Positions 25,226 through 36,746 of a DNA stretch of 64,000 nt are shown piece by piece; positions within the stretch are counted from its first letter, which is position 1; the number at the start of each line of letters is the position of its first letter. The stretch covers positions 68,605,189 to 68,669,188 of the forward strand of contig OY829541.1 in NCBI GenBank assembly GCA_963691705.1, in the 5' to 3' direction. Both the position numbers and the translations under genes were made by a program. This stretch comes from Viola odorata. Taxonomy: Eukaryota; Streptophyta; Magnoliopsida; Malpighiales; Violaceae. Under the pieces are notes generated by a model. That model worked only from the letters and a program-made list of their open reading frames with translations, did no database searches and was not told where the DNA came from.

Positions 25226-26274
25226 TTTATTTGTTGTCAAAATAATAATATTTGATGAAGGTAAACATTTTTTTGGTAAAAGTCATCATTTTTTGTCAAA
25301 TTAGGGAGGAGCCGGAGAAGAGGTGAGAAAATAGGCGAAAGAAGCGAAATGACATAGTAACGAATCATTTCTATGTATTGGGTTGGCTTGGGTTTAATTG
25401 GGTACCCATACCCATACTCATACCCAAACCCAATAAAACCCACATATTTTACTTTAAAGATGAAATAGTTTAAAACTCCTTTGAAATATAATCGGAAAAC
25501 AGACACCTCCTCTATCCTTCAAAATATCCATTACGCCTCTTTCCGATAACTGTTTGCAAACAAAAGGCACCCTTCTGTTAAATGCTAGATATGGAGCAAA
25601 AGCAAGCATTAAATTATTAACGTACGGTGGGTTATTAAAAAAAATGAATTATCAAGATTGGTAATAATAATTTTATAATAGAAAGTACTTTACGTATTAA
25701 TGAATTCTATAAACTTTCCATACGTACTTTAAATTATGAAACTTTAATGTAAATTAAAATACACCATATTTTTTATCACATGATAATTTTATAGGATTTT
25801 GAGTAAAAAAAGAAAAGGAAAAAAGAACAAGAAGCATCTATTGACTTGTCCACATACCTTTAATCTATCGTTGTTGCGACGGAGAAAATATATATGCCAT
25901 TCAAGTTCGAGTTTTTTTTTGTTTACAATTAGTTCTTGCCGGCTGCCGCAGCCACGACAACGATCCAGAATAATCAAAGGGTGGGAAATTGAACCATCTT
26001 TTGGAATTAAGTCACAAATCGATCTCAACCGTCATTAAAGACAAAGATACGTTTGCAAGCTTGCGTGGAGTGCATGAGAGAAAACGTACCAAAAACATCT
26101 TGTGAGTATGATATTTTTTTAATTTGACTAATTAAATTTGATATTAGAAGATATTATATAATTAAATTAAATATATTATTATTATTATTATTATTATTAT
26201 GATATAGCGGTAGGTTTTGCGTTTATAAAGTTCTCACTCTGTTCACAATTTTCGACCTTTTTACCAAACAAATA

Positions 26275-26522
26275 CTCTCTCTGGCACGAATTATATGACT
26301 TCCTCGCATCCCAATATTTAGTAGGGAACGCATATCGAGGAGGCCGGATGAGGCACTATTTAACCTCAAAAAATTCCGTACTTTTTTTTGAACTTAACGT
26401 ACTTCCCAGAAAAAATTCGGGACAAAATTGTCTCAAATAGTGACTGTTCCGGCCGTCTTAAGATACGTTCCGGAACAGTAAAAGTAAATGCTAAAACGTC
26501 ATATAAAACGTACCGGAAGGAG
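26275..26522. mobile_element. Stowaway-like MITE just downstream of PES-C
   Basis: TA-flanked, 248 bp. The right end on the other strand reads CTCCTTCCGGTACG, and the interior matches the PES-A intron MITE in inverted orientation. It ends 31 bp from the PES-C stop codon, so it may lie in the 3' UTR. Confidence 0.8.
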
Positions 26523-28312
26523 TATTTATTTGATGGTGTTTAAAGAGAGATGATCAAAGCTCGAATGTGGGCACTTCAGATGTAAATCCATGGGTGGTCT
26601 GGTATGCTAACCGCGCCAAAATGTTCCTATAAGGATCACTTCCTCTTTTCTCCTTCAAGAAATCAATGCATTCTTCCACTTCAGATTTAACTCTCAAGTA
26701 TAATTCATGAGCTTTCTCCTTATCTCTCAATTGCTGCCTCATACCTTCACAGCATAATCAATAATAATTCATGGTTACGACTTACGACGGAGTCGGCTCA
26801 TTAAATATCAATGTGCGAATCCAATACAAGTATTGAACCACTAACACCACGGTAATGATAGATTTAGTTGATAAAGCCAATTAACTTTTGAAATTGTTTG
26901 TTTTGTGCAATGAACATATACCTTTTGTTTCTATTGGCTTGCCAAAACGAAAATAGAGCCTGCCGGGGAATTTTGGTAGAATTCCTGAAAAGTGTACATC
27001 TTGGTTTCCTACCTCACCATCAACTCCACTCCTGTCATGACAAGCTTATGTTATTGCAAATCTAAGCTGAAAAAACGAGAAAGAACACGAAACACAGTCT
27101 AGGAATGCTGATGAGAGTAGGATATGAACCGATTCGATTATTAACTAGGCTTTACCTTACATTCACAATCTCTTCGCTCCAATCTTTTATCAAATCCCTA
27201 AGGAAAGGGATCTTCATTTGATCATCATAATCAAAAAACACCTGAAACGTCAAATATGGAATTACTAAGTCATTACGGACCACAGATTGACTAATCCTGA
27301 GATTAGTGGATAAAAGAATGCACTGCTCTAGGCTTACTTCACCAAAATCATCTTCTCCAACAGCACTGAGCGGGACAATTGTGACTCCAAATCGAGCTGC
27401 CATCCTAACAAACTCAGAATGCTCTGGCCAGAATAACTTGTGCTGTTCACCCTGAAATGAAACTCTGAAAAGCTAAGTCACACAAAATTACATAAAAACT
27501 AGAACGAAACAGAACAAATTAATGGGTACCTTCCGATGTCCTGCCTCTCGCATGCCTCCAGGGTATAACAGCACATGAGCCTTTGGAGACAGAAGTTTGT
27601 AAAAATTGATTCTTGCTACAGGAACAACACCCCATTATTCTGAACTTGTCAAACTCTGATATTGGAGGTATTATCCCTTCTTTCAACCTCTTAAATAGAG
27701 ACGGATGCGTTAATCCTCGCAGAAAAATATTCCTTTTCAACAAAACTTCAGTTGCCAATGCGCCCACATCCTGTCCCAATAACATGTGATTGCCAATTAA
27801 CAGAACCGGTCCCTGGGGAGGAATTCCTTCCAGGCCCCTGACAATTTTTCCGTCTTCTAAAGTTGAGAGCATTACCGAACTTTTCAAAATCAGCTCAAAC
27901 CTAGCCCACCATAATTGTGAAAGAATATTATTCACAGAATATTTAACTCAACAACTAGATGTAACTGCCCAAAGTCCTATGCTAGATGCATACATGCAGG
28001 TCAACATGGCAAGGAACATAGCACAAAGTCCATCTTCCAAATGCACAGTTCGGTATAATGCTCTAAAAGAAACATAGGTCTTGCACCTTAAATAGGAAAG
28101 GAATGCTACCTATGTGATTCGTATAACTTTTTGAATTCACGAGGGGTTGCTGGTACATGATCAAAGACATAATCTTGATACTTTCCATGGCGATAGAAAC
28201 TAGAACCCTTTATGGTAGTCGCCAAATCAACATCATCTTCCTGCCAAAGTGGACATGACGATAACAATGTGAAAAGAAATTCGGTAGACACCAACGTGTA
28301 TAAGGTCTTTTA

Positions 28313-28603
28313 TGATGAGTTAATCTAGTTGTCCATTTATGTTTTCACGTTTTCCACATTCTAGTTAGTTAAGAGTTAATGTCAGTAGTTGATAAAGTCA
28401 TGGTTAGTTGTTAAAGTCATGGAGTAGTGGGTTAAGTGGTCAGTTTTATTCTTAGAAAACATGGGTTGTAATGTTAGTGGTCAGTTATGTATTTGCCTAT
28501 ATAATGATAAATCAGAAAATGATGCAGTAAGTTGAGAATCGACCAAAATCCTCTGTATTTTTTATTCTACATCTTCAAGTCTTTTCTGGTTTAAAACCCA
28601 ACA
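28313..28603 (+). repeat. 5' LTR of copia element
   Basis: 291 bp, TG...CA bounded, apparently identical to 32818-33108. A 'cctatataat' box near 28496-28505 is a candidate TATA for transcription of the element. Confidence 0.95.
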
Positions 28604-28605
28604 TT

Positions 28606-28618
28606 TGGTAGCGGAGCC
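28606..28618 (+). promoter_or_regulatory. Primer-binding site of copia element
   Basis: TGGTAGCGGAGCC starts 2 bp after the 5' LTR. It resembles the initiator-Met tRNA binding sites usual in plant copia elements, with small mismatches. Confidence 0.75.
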
Positions 28619-28650
28619 GAAGGTGATCAAAGCTGAAGATTATCAAGGCA

Positions 28651-31600
28651 ATGGGCAGTAAAAAGGAAGATGAATCAAGCACGATGTCAGTTTTTAAACC
28701 GACAAGAGGAGCCTCAATCCCGATCCAATACCCAACGTTAAGCGAGACGAATTACGGCATATGGGCTGTCAAGATGAAGATAATCTTGCGTTCGCTAGGA
28801 GTATGGTCAGTGGTCGAAGGTGAAGAAGTGAACGATGACAAAGATCAAGGCGCCATGGTAGCCATTTCTCAAGCAGTACCTGATAATGTGATGATGGCAA
28901 TATCAGAGAAGGAGACGGCAAAGGAGGCATGGGACGCACTCAGGGAGATGCGGGTTGGCGAAGATCGTGTCAAGAAGGCATGCGTACAGGTGCTGAAACG
29001 ACAACTCAACAAGTTACACATGGAAGAGTCAGAGTCAATAAACGACTTCTCCATGAAGCTCACGACATTGGTGGGTGAGATTCGCTCACTGGGCACGAAG
29101 CTCGACGATAGCGAAGTAGTTGAAAAGCTATTCAGTGCTGTTCCAGATAAATTCCTCCAGATTATTGGAACAATTGAGCAGTTTGGTGATACTGAGAAGA
29201 TGTCAGTCTCAGAAGCGATTGGTCGTCTCAGAACCTTCGAAGAAGGACTTAAGGGGAGATCGCACTCGAAGGGAAGTGGAGAACAATTACTCTTCACACG
29301 AGCCGAGTGGGAGGCAAGAAGTCCAAAAGCAAAAGGAGATGAAGGTTCCTCCTACAACAACAAAAGAGGAGGTCGACACGGAAGAGGACGTGGTCGAGGT
29401 AGAGGAAATGGTGAGCGCTATAATGAAGAGCAAAAGCCACGCAACTTCGACAAATCAAAGGTGAAGTGCTACAATTGTAATGAATATGGTCACTTTGCAA
29501 AAGAGTGTCATAAGCCAAACCGAAGAGAGAGAGCCAACCTTGTTACAACACAAGGTGATGATGAACCGGCGTTGTTGATGGCTGAAATTTGTGTTCTCAA
29601 CCATGCAATACAGAATGAACGGGTGTTACTACACGAAGATAAAGTGGTGCCAAAGATTAGCAGCACCCAAGACAAGGCTTGGTATCTAGATACCGGCGCT
29701 AGTAACCACATGACCGGCTGTATTGAAAAGTTTGCTGAAATTGACACAACTATCAAAGGAGCAGTCAAATTTGGAGATGGTTCGACTGTAGAGATACAAG
29801 GAAGAGGCTCGGTTCTGTTTGAATGTTTTTCAGGTGAACATCGTGTACTTACCAATGTCTACTACATCCCGAAGTTGAAAAGCAATATCATAAGTCTTGG
29901 CCAGCTAGATGAGAACGGATGCAAGGTTGTAATCGAAGGAGGAGCAATGTCTATTTTTGACAGATCACAAAGGCTGCTAGCAAAGGTGGACAAGTCAAGG
30001 AACCGGTTATACGTGCTTAACATGGTACCAGCTCTACCTGAATGCCTGCTAGCAAGAAGCAAAGAAGAAGCTTGGCGATGGCATGCAAGATACGGGCATG
30101 TGAACTTTCATGCTTTGAAGTTGCTAAGTCAGAAACGGATGGTGCACGGTTTGCCCATGATCGAGCATGAAGAACGCATCTGTGATGGTTGTCTGATTGG
30201 AAAGCAACATCGGAATCCTTTCCCAGCAGTGGCAAAGTTTCAAGCAAAGTCACCTCTTGAACTATGGCATGGTGATTTGTGCGGGCCAATTAATCCTGCT
30301 ACACACGGAGGCAAGCGTTATTGTTTGCTATTGGTTGATGATTGTAGCAGATACATGTGGCTGGTGCTAATCCGAAACAAAGATGAAACATTTGAAGCAT
30401 TCAAGAAAATCAAAGCTTCAGCAGAGATGGAGAAAGGCAGCAAGCTGAAGGCTTTTCGCACTGATCGTGGCGGCGAATTCACCTCAAATGAATTCAAGAA
30501 TTACTGTGAGATGTCAGGAATCAAGCGTTATCTCACAGCTCCTTATTCTCCTCAGCAAAACGGAGTTGTTGAACGAAGAAATCAGACGGTGGTAGGCATG
30601 GCAAGGAGCTTGTTGAAAAGTATGGAAGTTCCAGGAGAGTTTTGGGGAGAAGCAGTAGCAACTGCTGTATATCTCCTGAATCGAGCACCAACAAGAAGCG
30701 TCATCGGAAAAACTCCTTATGAAGCATACTACAACCGCAAGCCAACGGTTGATCACTTTCGCATCTTTGGATGCATGGGACACGTGAAAGATGTCACTCC
30801 TCATCTTTCAAAACTTGCAGACAGAAGCAAGCAAATGGTGTTTATTGGCTATGATTCAAACACAAAAGGCTATCGGATGTTTGATCCAAAGTCGAAACGA
30901 GTAGTGATGACACGAGATGTTGTGTTTGAAGAGGATAAGAAGTGGGAATGGAGCAAGTTTCCAGAAGCAGAAACAGGAGCAGCAGAGAACACTCTTACAA
31001 CACACTATTTTACCATAGTAGGTGCAGCTGATATGACAAGTCAAGAAGATAGAGAAGACTTGTGTGCTACACCAACGGTAGATGCTGGAAGGTCGACAGT
31101 AGATGCTAGAACACCATCGACATTCGGTGGAAAATCAGCATCGACATCTGATGAGGGTTCATCAGTAGGGCCACAAGGCAAGCGTGACCTCAGAAGCTTG
31201 TATGATGCAACAATTCCAATAGAATTGGAATACTCGGGTTTGTGCTTACTAGGAGAAGAGGAGCCATCAAATTTTGAAGAAGCAAAGGCAGATTTGATGT
31301 GGAGAAGAGCAATGGAGGAGGAAATTTATTCCATTCAGGAAAATGAAACTTGGAAGCTCGTTTCATTACCTGAAAGCCAGAAACCTATCGGTCTAAAGTG
31401 GGTTTTCAAGCTAAAGAAGGACGCTCAAGGTAGAATTGTGAAGCATAAGGCGAGACTAGTGGCAAAAGGGTATGTTCAACGACAAGGCATAGACTTTGAT
31501 GAAGTCTTCGCCCCTGTTGCTCGACTAGAGACGGTACGGTTGTTGATTTCTATTGCGGCACATAAAGGATGGGAGGTGCATCATATGGATGTGAAGTCAG

Positions 31601-32808
31601 CCTTCCTCAATGGTGTTTTGGAAGAAGAAGTGTATGTCATTCAGCCGCCGGGATTTGAAATCAAAGGAGAAGAACACAAGGTGTTAAAGCTGCACAAAGC
31701 TTTGTACGGTTTGCGCCAAGCACCTAGAGCTTGGAACTCAAAACTTGACAAGTCATTGAAGACACTTGGTTTTGAGAAGTGTTCTTTAGAGCATGCCGTG
31801 TATACGAGAAATCAAGGTAAAGGGAATTTGATTGTTGGAGTGTACGTGGATGATTTAATTATCACTGGAGAGTTTATGCAGGACATCAACTTTTTCAAAT
31901 CACAGATGAAGAAATTGTTTAGCATGAGTGACCTTGGGTTACTAAGTTATTATTTGGGAATTGAAGTCTGCCAGAATTCTCAAAGGATTACACTCAACCA
32001 GTCGACGTATGCAAGAAAGGTCTTAGACAAATGCGGTATGAAGGACTGCAACCCTTCACAAATTCCGATGGAGCCTCGACTGAAATTGAGCAAGGAAAGC
32101 ACAAGTCCACCGGTAGACACAACCTTCTACCGAAGTGTTGTTGGCAGCTTAAGATACCTATTGCACACGCGCCCAGATTTGGCATTCTCTGTTGGCATGG
32201 TGAGTAGGTACATGGAGAAGCCCACAACAGAGCACATGGTTGCAGTGAAGCATATACTACGGTACGTGAAAGGAACTTCAAACCTTGGCTGCGTTTATGT
32301 AAAGAAGGAAGGAAGCATGGAGCTGATCGGATACTCTGATAGTGATCTAGCTGGTGATACTGATGACAGGAAGAGTACCTCAGGTTTCATATTCTTCCTT
32401 GGGTCAAATCCTATTAGCTGGTGTTCGCAAAAACAGAAAGTGGTTGCGTTATCTTCCTGTGAAGCAGAGTACATCGCTGCCTGTGCAGCAGCATGTCAAG
32501 GAGTATGGTTGGGACGATTATTGGCAGATCTGTTAAAGACCGAAGTTAAGAAAGTGGTTCTAAAGGTTGATAATCAGTCCGCAATTGCATTGAGCAGGAA
32601 TTCAGTTCATCATGAGAGGAGCAAACATATTGATACTCGATTCCATTTCATTAGAGATTGTGTTGAATCAGGAATGATTGAAATTCAACATGTTTGTACA
32701 AAAGATCAACGTGCAGATATCTTGACAAAGTCACTTGCAAGAGTGAAGTTCTTGGAAATGAGAGACGAAACTGGTGTACAGATCGCCAGTGGAGGACAAC
32801 AAGCTTAA
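28651..32808 (+). CDS. Ty1/copia Gag-Pol polyprotein
   Basis: Single frame of 1385 residues covering the whole coding set of a copia element. Order: Gag (about 20-200), an Arg/Gly-rich stretch, a CCHC zinc knuckle ([14 protein letters not shown], about 273), aspartic protease ([11 protein letters not shown], about 344), GAG-pre-integrase zinc-binding region (HARYGHVNF...CDGC), integrase (WHGDLCGP about 539, FRTDRGGEF, then the late Glu in VVERRNQ), reverse transcriptase (WVFKLKKD..., YVDDLIITG about 1065) and RNase H ([19 protein letters not shown], about 1226). Integrase preceding RT defines copia rather than gypsy. There is no frameshift or stop. The copia sub-lineage was not decided. Confidence 0.97.
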   Translation: MGSKKEDESSTMSVFKPTRGASIPIQYPTLSETNYGIWAVKMKIILRSLGVWSVVEGEEVNDDKDQGAMVAISQAVPDNVMMAISEKETAKEAWDALREMRVGEDRVKKACVQVLKRQLNKLHMEESESINDFSMKLTTLVGEIRSLGTKLDDSEVVEKLFSAVPDKFLQIIGTIEQFGDTEKMSVSEAIGRLRTFEEGLKGRSHSKGSGEQLLFTRAEWEARSPKAKGDEGSSYNNKRGGRHGRGRGRGRGNGERYNEEQKPRNFDKSKVKCYNCNEYGHFAKECHKPNRRERANLVTTQGDDEPALLMAEICVLNHAIQNERVLLHEDKVVPKISSTQDKAWYLDTGASNHMTGCIEKFAEIDTTIKGAVKFGDGSTVEIQGRGSVLFECFSGEHRVLTNVYYIPKLKSNIISLGQLDENGCKVVIEGGAMSIFDRSQRLLAKVDKSRNRLYVLNMVPALPECLLARSKEEAWRWHARYGHVNFHALKLLSQKRMVHGLPMIEHEERICDGCLIGKQHRNPFPAVAKFQAKSPLELWHGDLCGPINPATHGGKRYCLLLVDDCSRYMWLVLIRNKDETFEAFKKIKASAEMEKGSKLKAFRTDRGGEFTSNEFKNYCEMSGIKRYLTAPYSPQQNGVVERRNQTVVGMARSLLKSMEVPGEFWGEAVATAVYLLNRAPTRSVIGKTPYEAYYNRKPTVDHFRIFGCMGHVKDVTPHLSKLADRSKQMVFIGYDSNTKGYRMFDPKSKRVVMTRDVVFEEDKKWEWSKFPEAETGAAENTLTTHYFTIVGAADMTSQEDREDLCATPTVDAGRSTVDARTPSTFGGKSASTSDEGSSVGPQGKRDLRSLYDATIPIELEYSGLCLLGEEEPSNFEEAKADLMWRRAMEEEIYSIQENETWKLVSLPESQKPIGLKWVFKLKKDAQGRIVKHKARLVAKGYVQRQGIDFDEVFAPVARLETVRLLISIAAHKGWEVHHMDVKSAFLNGVLEEEVYVIQPPGFEIKGEEHKVLKLHKALYGLRQAPRAWNSKLDKSLKTLGFEKCSLEHAVYTRNQGKGNLIVGVYVDDLIITGEFMQDINFFKSQMKKLFSMSDLGLLSYYLGIEVCQNSQRITLNQSTYARKVLDKCGMKDCNPSQIPMEPRLKLSKESTSPPVDTTFYRSVVGSLRYLLHTRPDLAFSVGMVSRYMEKPTTEHMVAVKHILRYVKGTSNLGCVYVKKEGSMELIGYSDSDLAGDTDDRKSTSGFIFFLGSNPISWCSQKQKVVALSSCEAEYIAACAAACQGVWLGRLLADLLKTEVKKVVLKVDNQSAIALSRNSVHHERSKHIDTRFHFIRDCVESGMIEIQHVCTKDQRADILTKSLARVKFLEMRDETGVQIASGGQQA

Positions 32809-32817
32809 GGAGGAGAT

Positions 32818-33108
32818 TGATGAGTTAATCTAGTTGTCCATTTATGTTTTCACGTTTTCCACATTCTAGTTAGTTAAGAGTTAATGTCAGTAGTTGATAA
32901 AGTCATGGTTAGTTGTTAAAGTCATGGAGTAGTGGGTTAAGTGGTCAGTTTTATTCTTAGAAAACATGGGTTGTAATGTTAGTGGTCAGTTATGTATTTG
33001 CCTATATAATGATAAATCAGAAAATGATGCAGTAAGTTGAGAATCGACCAAAATCCTCTGTATTTTTTATTCTACATCTTCAAGTCTTTTCTGGTTTAAA
33101 ACCCAACA
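32818..33108 (+). repeat. 3' LTR of copia element
   Basis: 291 bp, matches the 5' LTR without visible difference. Followed by the TTTTA target duplication. Confidence 0.95.
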
Positions 33109-33644
33109 TTTTAGATGTCAATGCAAAAACAGAAGCCTATAAAAGAGATAAATGTTTACTTACCAGGAAGAGGAAGTGACCACAGTCATTAAACTGACGA
33201 ACATCACATTTTGCAAGTGAGTGCTGTAGTCTTTTACTTTCCTCCATGCTTGGTAGCAACTCATCCCTTCCACTGAAAAGACAAACACTTGGCTCAGCAG
33301 GATGAATCTCGAACAAACATACTTGCAGTGATAGGTACAACTATTGCACATAGAACACGTCATTGACACTCTTCCAAACATACTAAAGTTGCAGACCTGG
33401 AAAGTATCAGTGTTTGAGCTTTTACTGCATGAAGGCGTGAATTGGAAAATGTAGAAGCTGATTTAAGCATCTCTAGCTTCCAGAGAAGCGTCTTTCTGGG
33501 TAAGATATTAGCCAGAACCTGTACATACATAAAACATCAATTTCTTCTAACAAGATCAGTGGCATAAAACCTACTTAAATTCACTTTCTTTTTTCTGGTG
33601 CATAACTTCATTCTCGTTGTTCATTAGTGTTTACGTGTCCTAAA

Positions 33645-34687
33645 TGTTGGAGTCCAGCTCATATTGGCTGAAAGAGTTTGTTGTGGGCCTAGCCCAATTG
33701 GAGCTGTTTGTTTTAGTTTGATTAGAAGTCTGATTGGAGTATGACTTGGAGTAGAACTGTGTAACCTAATTAATTAGGTTACCCACTAATATATATATAT
33801 ATATGGTGGCTCAGGTTGTGAGAAGAAGCACAGAGAGAGAGAAAAATGTGAGGGGGAGATTTTTCTAGGGTGGTCTCCTCAATCTAGATGTGAGATTGAG
33901 TTGAGAAAGATTGTAAAATCAGTTGCAACAAATAGCAACTGAGAGAGATTGTGTTAGAGTTGCTGTTGAGCATCCTAAGAGATTGTAAGAGCGTTGCTGT
34001 TGAGCATCCTGAGAGATTGTGTTAGGGTTGCTGTTGAGCACCCTAAGAGATTGTAAGAGAGTTGCTGTTGAGCATCCTGTGAGAGACACAAGAGAGATTG
34101 TAAAAGGGATTGTTGTTTAACATCCTGAGAGATTGTGAGAGGTTTGCTGTTGAGCATCCTGTGAGAGAGAAGAGAGAAAATAGATTTTCGCCAAACTCTG
34201 TGCAGCTGCGGGAGAATCATCGCAGCGACTTCGTTCACCGTTGGATCTGGGTGAAATTTGGACAGCAGGTGCACGACTTCTGGTTCTTCAATCTGAACGG
34301 TTGGATCGGTGAGAAGTTATCTGGTGTGGTAGAAATCCTGTCCCGATTGAAGCAGTGGAAATCTGGTTTTGGTTCTCTATTCTCATATCTCTTGTTTTTC
34401 TCGGATTGATTGATTGATTGATTGGATTGTTTGATTGGTACTATTGGTGATAGTGGTGTATGTCAGATTATTCCTATAGTTGAGATAGGGATTTTGCTTG
34501 GTTGTACACATTGATCATCATATAGTGGATTGACTGGCTTGTGCCCGTGGTTTTTTACCTGTTGAGGTTTTCCACGTTAAAAATCTCTGTGTTATTTTTG
34601 ATTGCTTTTGATTGGTAGGGGTTATTGATTCTTGGGATAAGATTGTTTGCTGCGCAAATTGATTGTCGATTGGAAATAACCCCAACA
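33645..34687 (+). repeat. 5' LTR of the non-autonomous element
   Basis: 1043 bp. Between about 33930 and 34165 it holds an internal array of roughly 35-bp units built on 'gttgctgttgagcatcct' and 'gagagattgt'. A TA microsatellite lies near 33789-33803. The 99-codon open frame at 34110-34409 is part of the LTR and recurs in the other LTR. Confidence 0.93.
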
Positions 34688-34689
34688 AC

Positions 34690-34701
34690 TGGTAGCGGAG
34701 C
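34690..34701 (+). promoter_or_regulatory. Primer-binding site of the non-autonomous LTR element
   Basis: TGGTAGCGGAGC, three bases after the left LTR, identical to the first 12 bases of the copia element's site at 28606. Confidence 0.7.
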
Positions 34702-35057
34702 GCAAGGTTTGAAAGAATAATGATGCTGAATTTTTGGTAGTGCAGAAAAGAGAGGATTTGTGATTGTGATGATGAATCCATGATTGTGATTGTGATTGAT
34801 AAAGGGTAAGCAAAGGAGCAGCTGTAATCATAAAGGGGGAGTTTGCTTCTAACAATGTTTACCGATTGATTGAAACCGCGGTTAAGAGTAAAGTACAAGG
34901 TACTTACAAAAGATTGAATGATGGTGATGGTCAGGTAGAGTTACCTAGGAGAAGAGTTAGCTTTACGGTGTTGACCGGTGAGAAAGCAAACTTGACTCCT
35001 ACTCAGATTGCATGAAGATTGGTGATTCCCCCATGATATGAGCTGGAGGGGGAGAAT

Positions 35058-36102
35058 TGTTGGAGTCCAGCTCATATTGGCTGAAAGAGTTTGTTGTGGG
35101 CCTAGCCCAATTGGAGCTGTTTGTTTTAGTTTGATTAGAAGTCTGATTGGAGTATGACTTGGAGTAGAACTGTGTAACCTAATTAATTAGGTTACCCACT
35201 AATATATATATATATATATGGTGGCTCAGGTTGTGAGAAGAAGCACAGAGAGAGAGAAAAATGTGAGGGGGAGATTTTTCTAGGGTGGTCTCCTCAATCT
35301 AGATGTGAGATTGAGTTGAGAAAGATTGTAAAATCAGTTGCAACAAATAGCAACTGAGAGAGATTGTGTTAGAGTTGCTGTTGAGCATCCTAAGAGATTG
35401 TAAGAGCGTTGCTGTTGAGCATCCTGAGAGATTGTGTTAGGGTTGCTGTTGAGCACCCTAAGAGATTGTAAGAGAGTTGCTGTTGAGCATCCTGTGAGAG
35501 ACACAAGAGAGATTGTAAAAGGGATTGTTGTTGAACATCCTGAGAGATTGTGAGAGGTTTGCTGTTGAGCATCCTGTGAGAGAGAAGAGAGAAAATAGAT
35601 TTTCGCCAAACTCTGTGCAGCTGCGGGAGAATCATCGCAGCGACTTCGTTCACCGTTGGATCTGGGTGAAATTTGGACAGCAGGTGCACGACTTCTGGTT
35701 CTTCAATCTGAACGGTTGGATCGGTGAGAAGTTATCTGGTGTGGTAGAAATCCTGTCCCGATTGAAGCAGTGGAAATCTGGTTTTGGTTCTCTATTCTCA
35801 TATCTCTTGTTTTTCTCGGATTGATTGATTGATTGATTGGATTGTTTGATTGGTACTATTGGTGATAGTGGTGTATGTCAGATTATTCCTATAGTTGAGA
35901 TAGGGATTTTGCTTGGTTGTACACATTGATCATCATATAGTGGATTGACTGGCTTGTGCCCGTGGTTTTTTACCTGTTGAGGTTTTCCACGTTAAAAATC
36001 TCTGTGTTATTTTTGATTGCTTTTGATTGGTAGGGGTTATTGATTCTTGGGATAAGATTGTTTGCTGCGCAAATTGATTGTCGATTGGAAATAACCCCAA
36101 CA
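35058..36102 (+). repeat. 3' LTR of the non-autonomous element
   Basis: 1045 bp, nearly identical to 33645-34687, followed by the CTAAA target duplication. Confidence 0.93.
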
Positions 36103-36746
36103 CTAAAGTGTAATCTTACTTCTAGGTAACCTGACATTGCAACATCTTGTAATAACCATCCAACTGATTGTTGCAGAGGAACTCCCTTTACTGCATTATT
36201 CAGCGATTTCCTCAAAGGATCGCCTAAATGTAAGCAGCAGAGGAACTTCTTAAATCATTTACGAAACAGATTGTATTAATTGGCTATAATCGCAGTTACG
36301 AATGACAAACCAGTCATTAAGCTCAGCAAGTAACGAAGGCTAAGCTGGAATTGTTCAGGCATGACATCCAACAAAGGTATTAGATGATGTAGTCGAGACT
36401 TTTCAAAAGATGTTGCTGGAATGAAAACATCAAATACCAGAAACTTTTAAGGACAAAAATTAACTCATTTTCCCTTTATTACAGTTCATGTTCATGTACT
36501 TATTATAGCAGTGAATACCAAAACTTAAACCGTCGTTGATAAGGATTGGTATTGGTTATCACCTGAATTAGCCAAAACAAGGACAAGATCAACATCAGGA
36601 TTACGAGCCGCGACAGCGAGTGCAATGCATGCTACAAGACATTCTCCAACAAGATATATGGGTCTATTAGGTTCACTACATCTCTGTGATCTCACTGTTC
36701 TTTCAACCATCCTCACTAGGCCTACAACCATCCTCACTAGGCCTAC

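Larger units (their letters stand above)
23513..26553. other. PES-B upstream region, minisatellite and AT-rich spacer
   Basis: 23513-24210 is the PES-B promoter side (duplicated block, with a MITE at 23841-24078). About 24210-24490 and 25225-25560 hold AT-rich sequence rich in 'gggtat'/'atacccat' words on opposite strands, flanking the minisatellite. A (TTA)n run lies near 26172-26199. No coding sequence was recognised. Confidence 0.55.
28313..33108 (+). mobile_element. Full-length Ty1/copia LTR retrotransposon
   Basis: Complete element of 4796 bp with two 291-bp LTRs (28313-28603 and 32818-33108) that look identical base for base. Both begin TGATGAG and end CCCAACA. A perfect 5-bp target duplication, TTTTA, flanks it (28308-28312 and 33109-33113). 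A primer-binding site follows the left LTR, and a purine tract (aaggaggaga, 32807-32816) precedes the right one. One uninterrupted polyprotein frame lies inside. It occupies the intron between the hydrolase and acyltransferase parts of PES-C, in antisense orientation. Everything points to a very recent insertion that may still be active. Confidence 0.96.
33645..36102 (+). mobile_element. Non-autonomous LTR retrotransposon with long LTRs and a 370-bp interior
   Basis: Two long direct repeats (33645-34687, 1043 bp; 35058-36102, 1045 bp) start TGTTGGAG and end CCCCAACA. They differ by eye only by one substitution near 34117 and two bases in a TA run. A 5-bp target duplication, CTAAA, flanks the unit (33640-33644 and 36103-36107). 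The 370-bp interior has a primer-binding site (TGGTAGCGGAGC, 34690-34701) and a purine tract before the right LTR (ggagggggagaa, about 35045-35056), but no Gag or Pol. It sits in a PES-C intron. It must borrow proteins from another element; its primer site is the same as that of the copia element at 28313-33108. Confidence 0.92.
26554..36746 (-). pseudogene. Phytyl ester synthase-like relic, copy C, 5'-truncated and interrupted by two LTR elements
   Basis: Exons recognised by alignment to copies A/B: about 36563-36722, 36311-36415, 36120-36223, 33397-33518, 33164-33272, 28110-28240, 27530-27900, 27338-27451, 27156-27241, 26922-27031 and 26554-26744. Exons 1-3 (transit peptide and LPGVDG region) are missing; similarity stops at a 21-bp tandem duplication (36705-36746). 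The elbow GESLG is GECLV here, so the nucleophile Ser is Cys. The acyltransferase exon is one base longer than in A/B (371 against 370) because of an extra C in the plus-strand run at 27631-27634, which throws the frame just before the YPGGMREA block. The sister positions of A/B are otherwise kept, including GNHMLLG and SGR..GHFLF. Two retroelements sit in introns. Most likely a dead older paralogue. Confidence 0.88.

Noticed and set aside
25235..25506. 89-codon minus-strand ORF
   Set aside because: Composed of the 'gggtat' repeat flank of the minisatellite; no similarity to known proteins.
28869..32281. Several antisense ORFs of 60-142 codons
   Set aside because: Shadows of the copia Gag-Pol frame.
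34110..34409. 99-codon ORF repeated at 35525-35824
   Set aside because: It lies wholly within the LTRs of the non-autonomous element and is duplicated with them; no protein family recognised.
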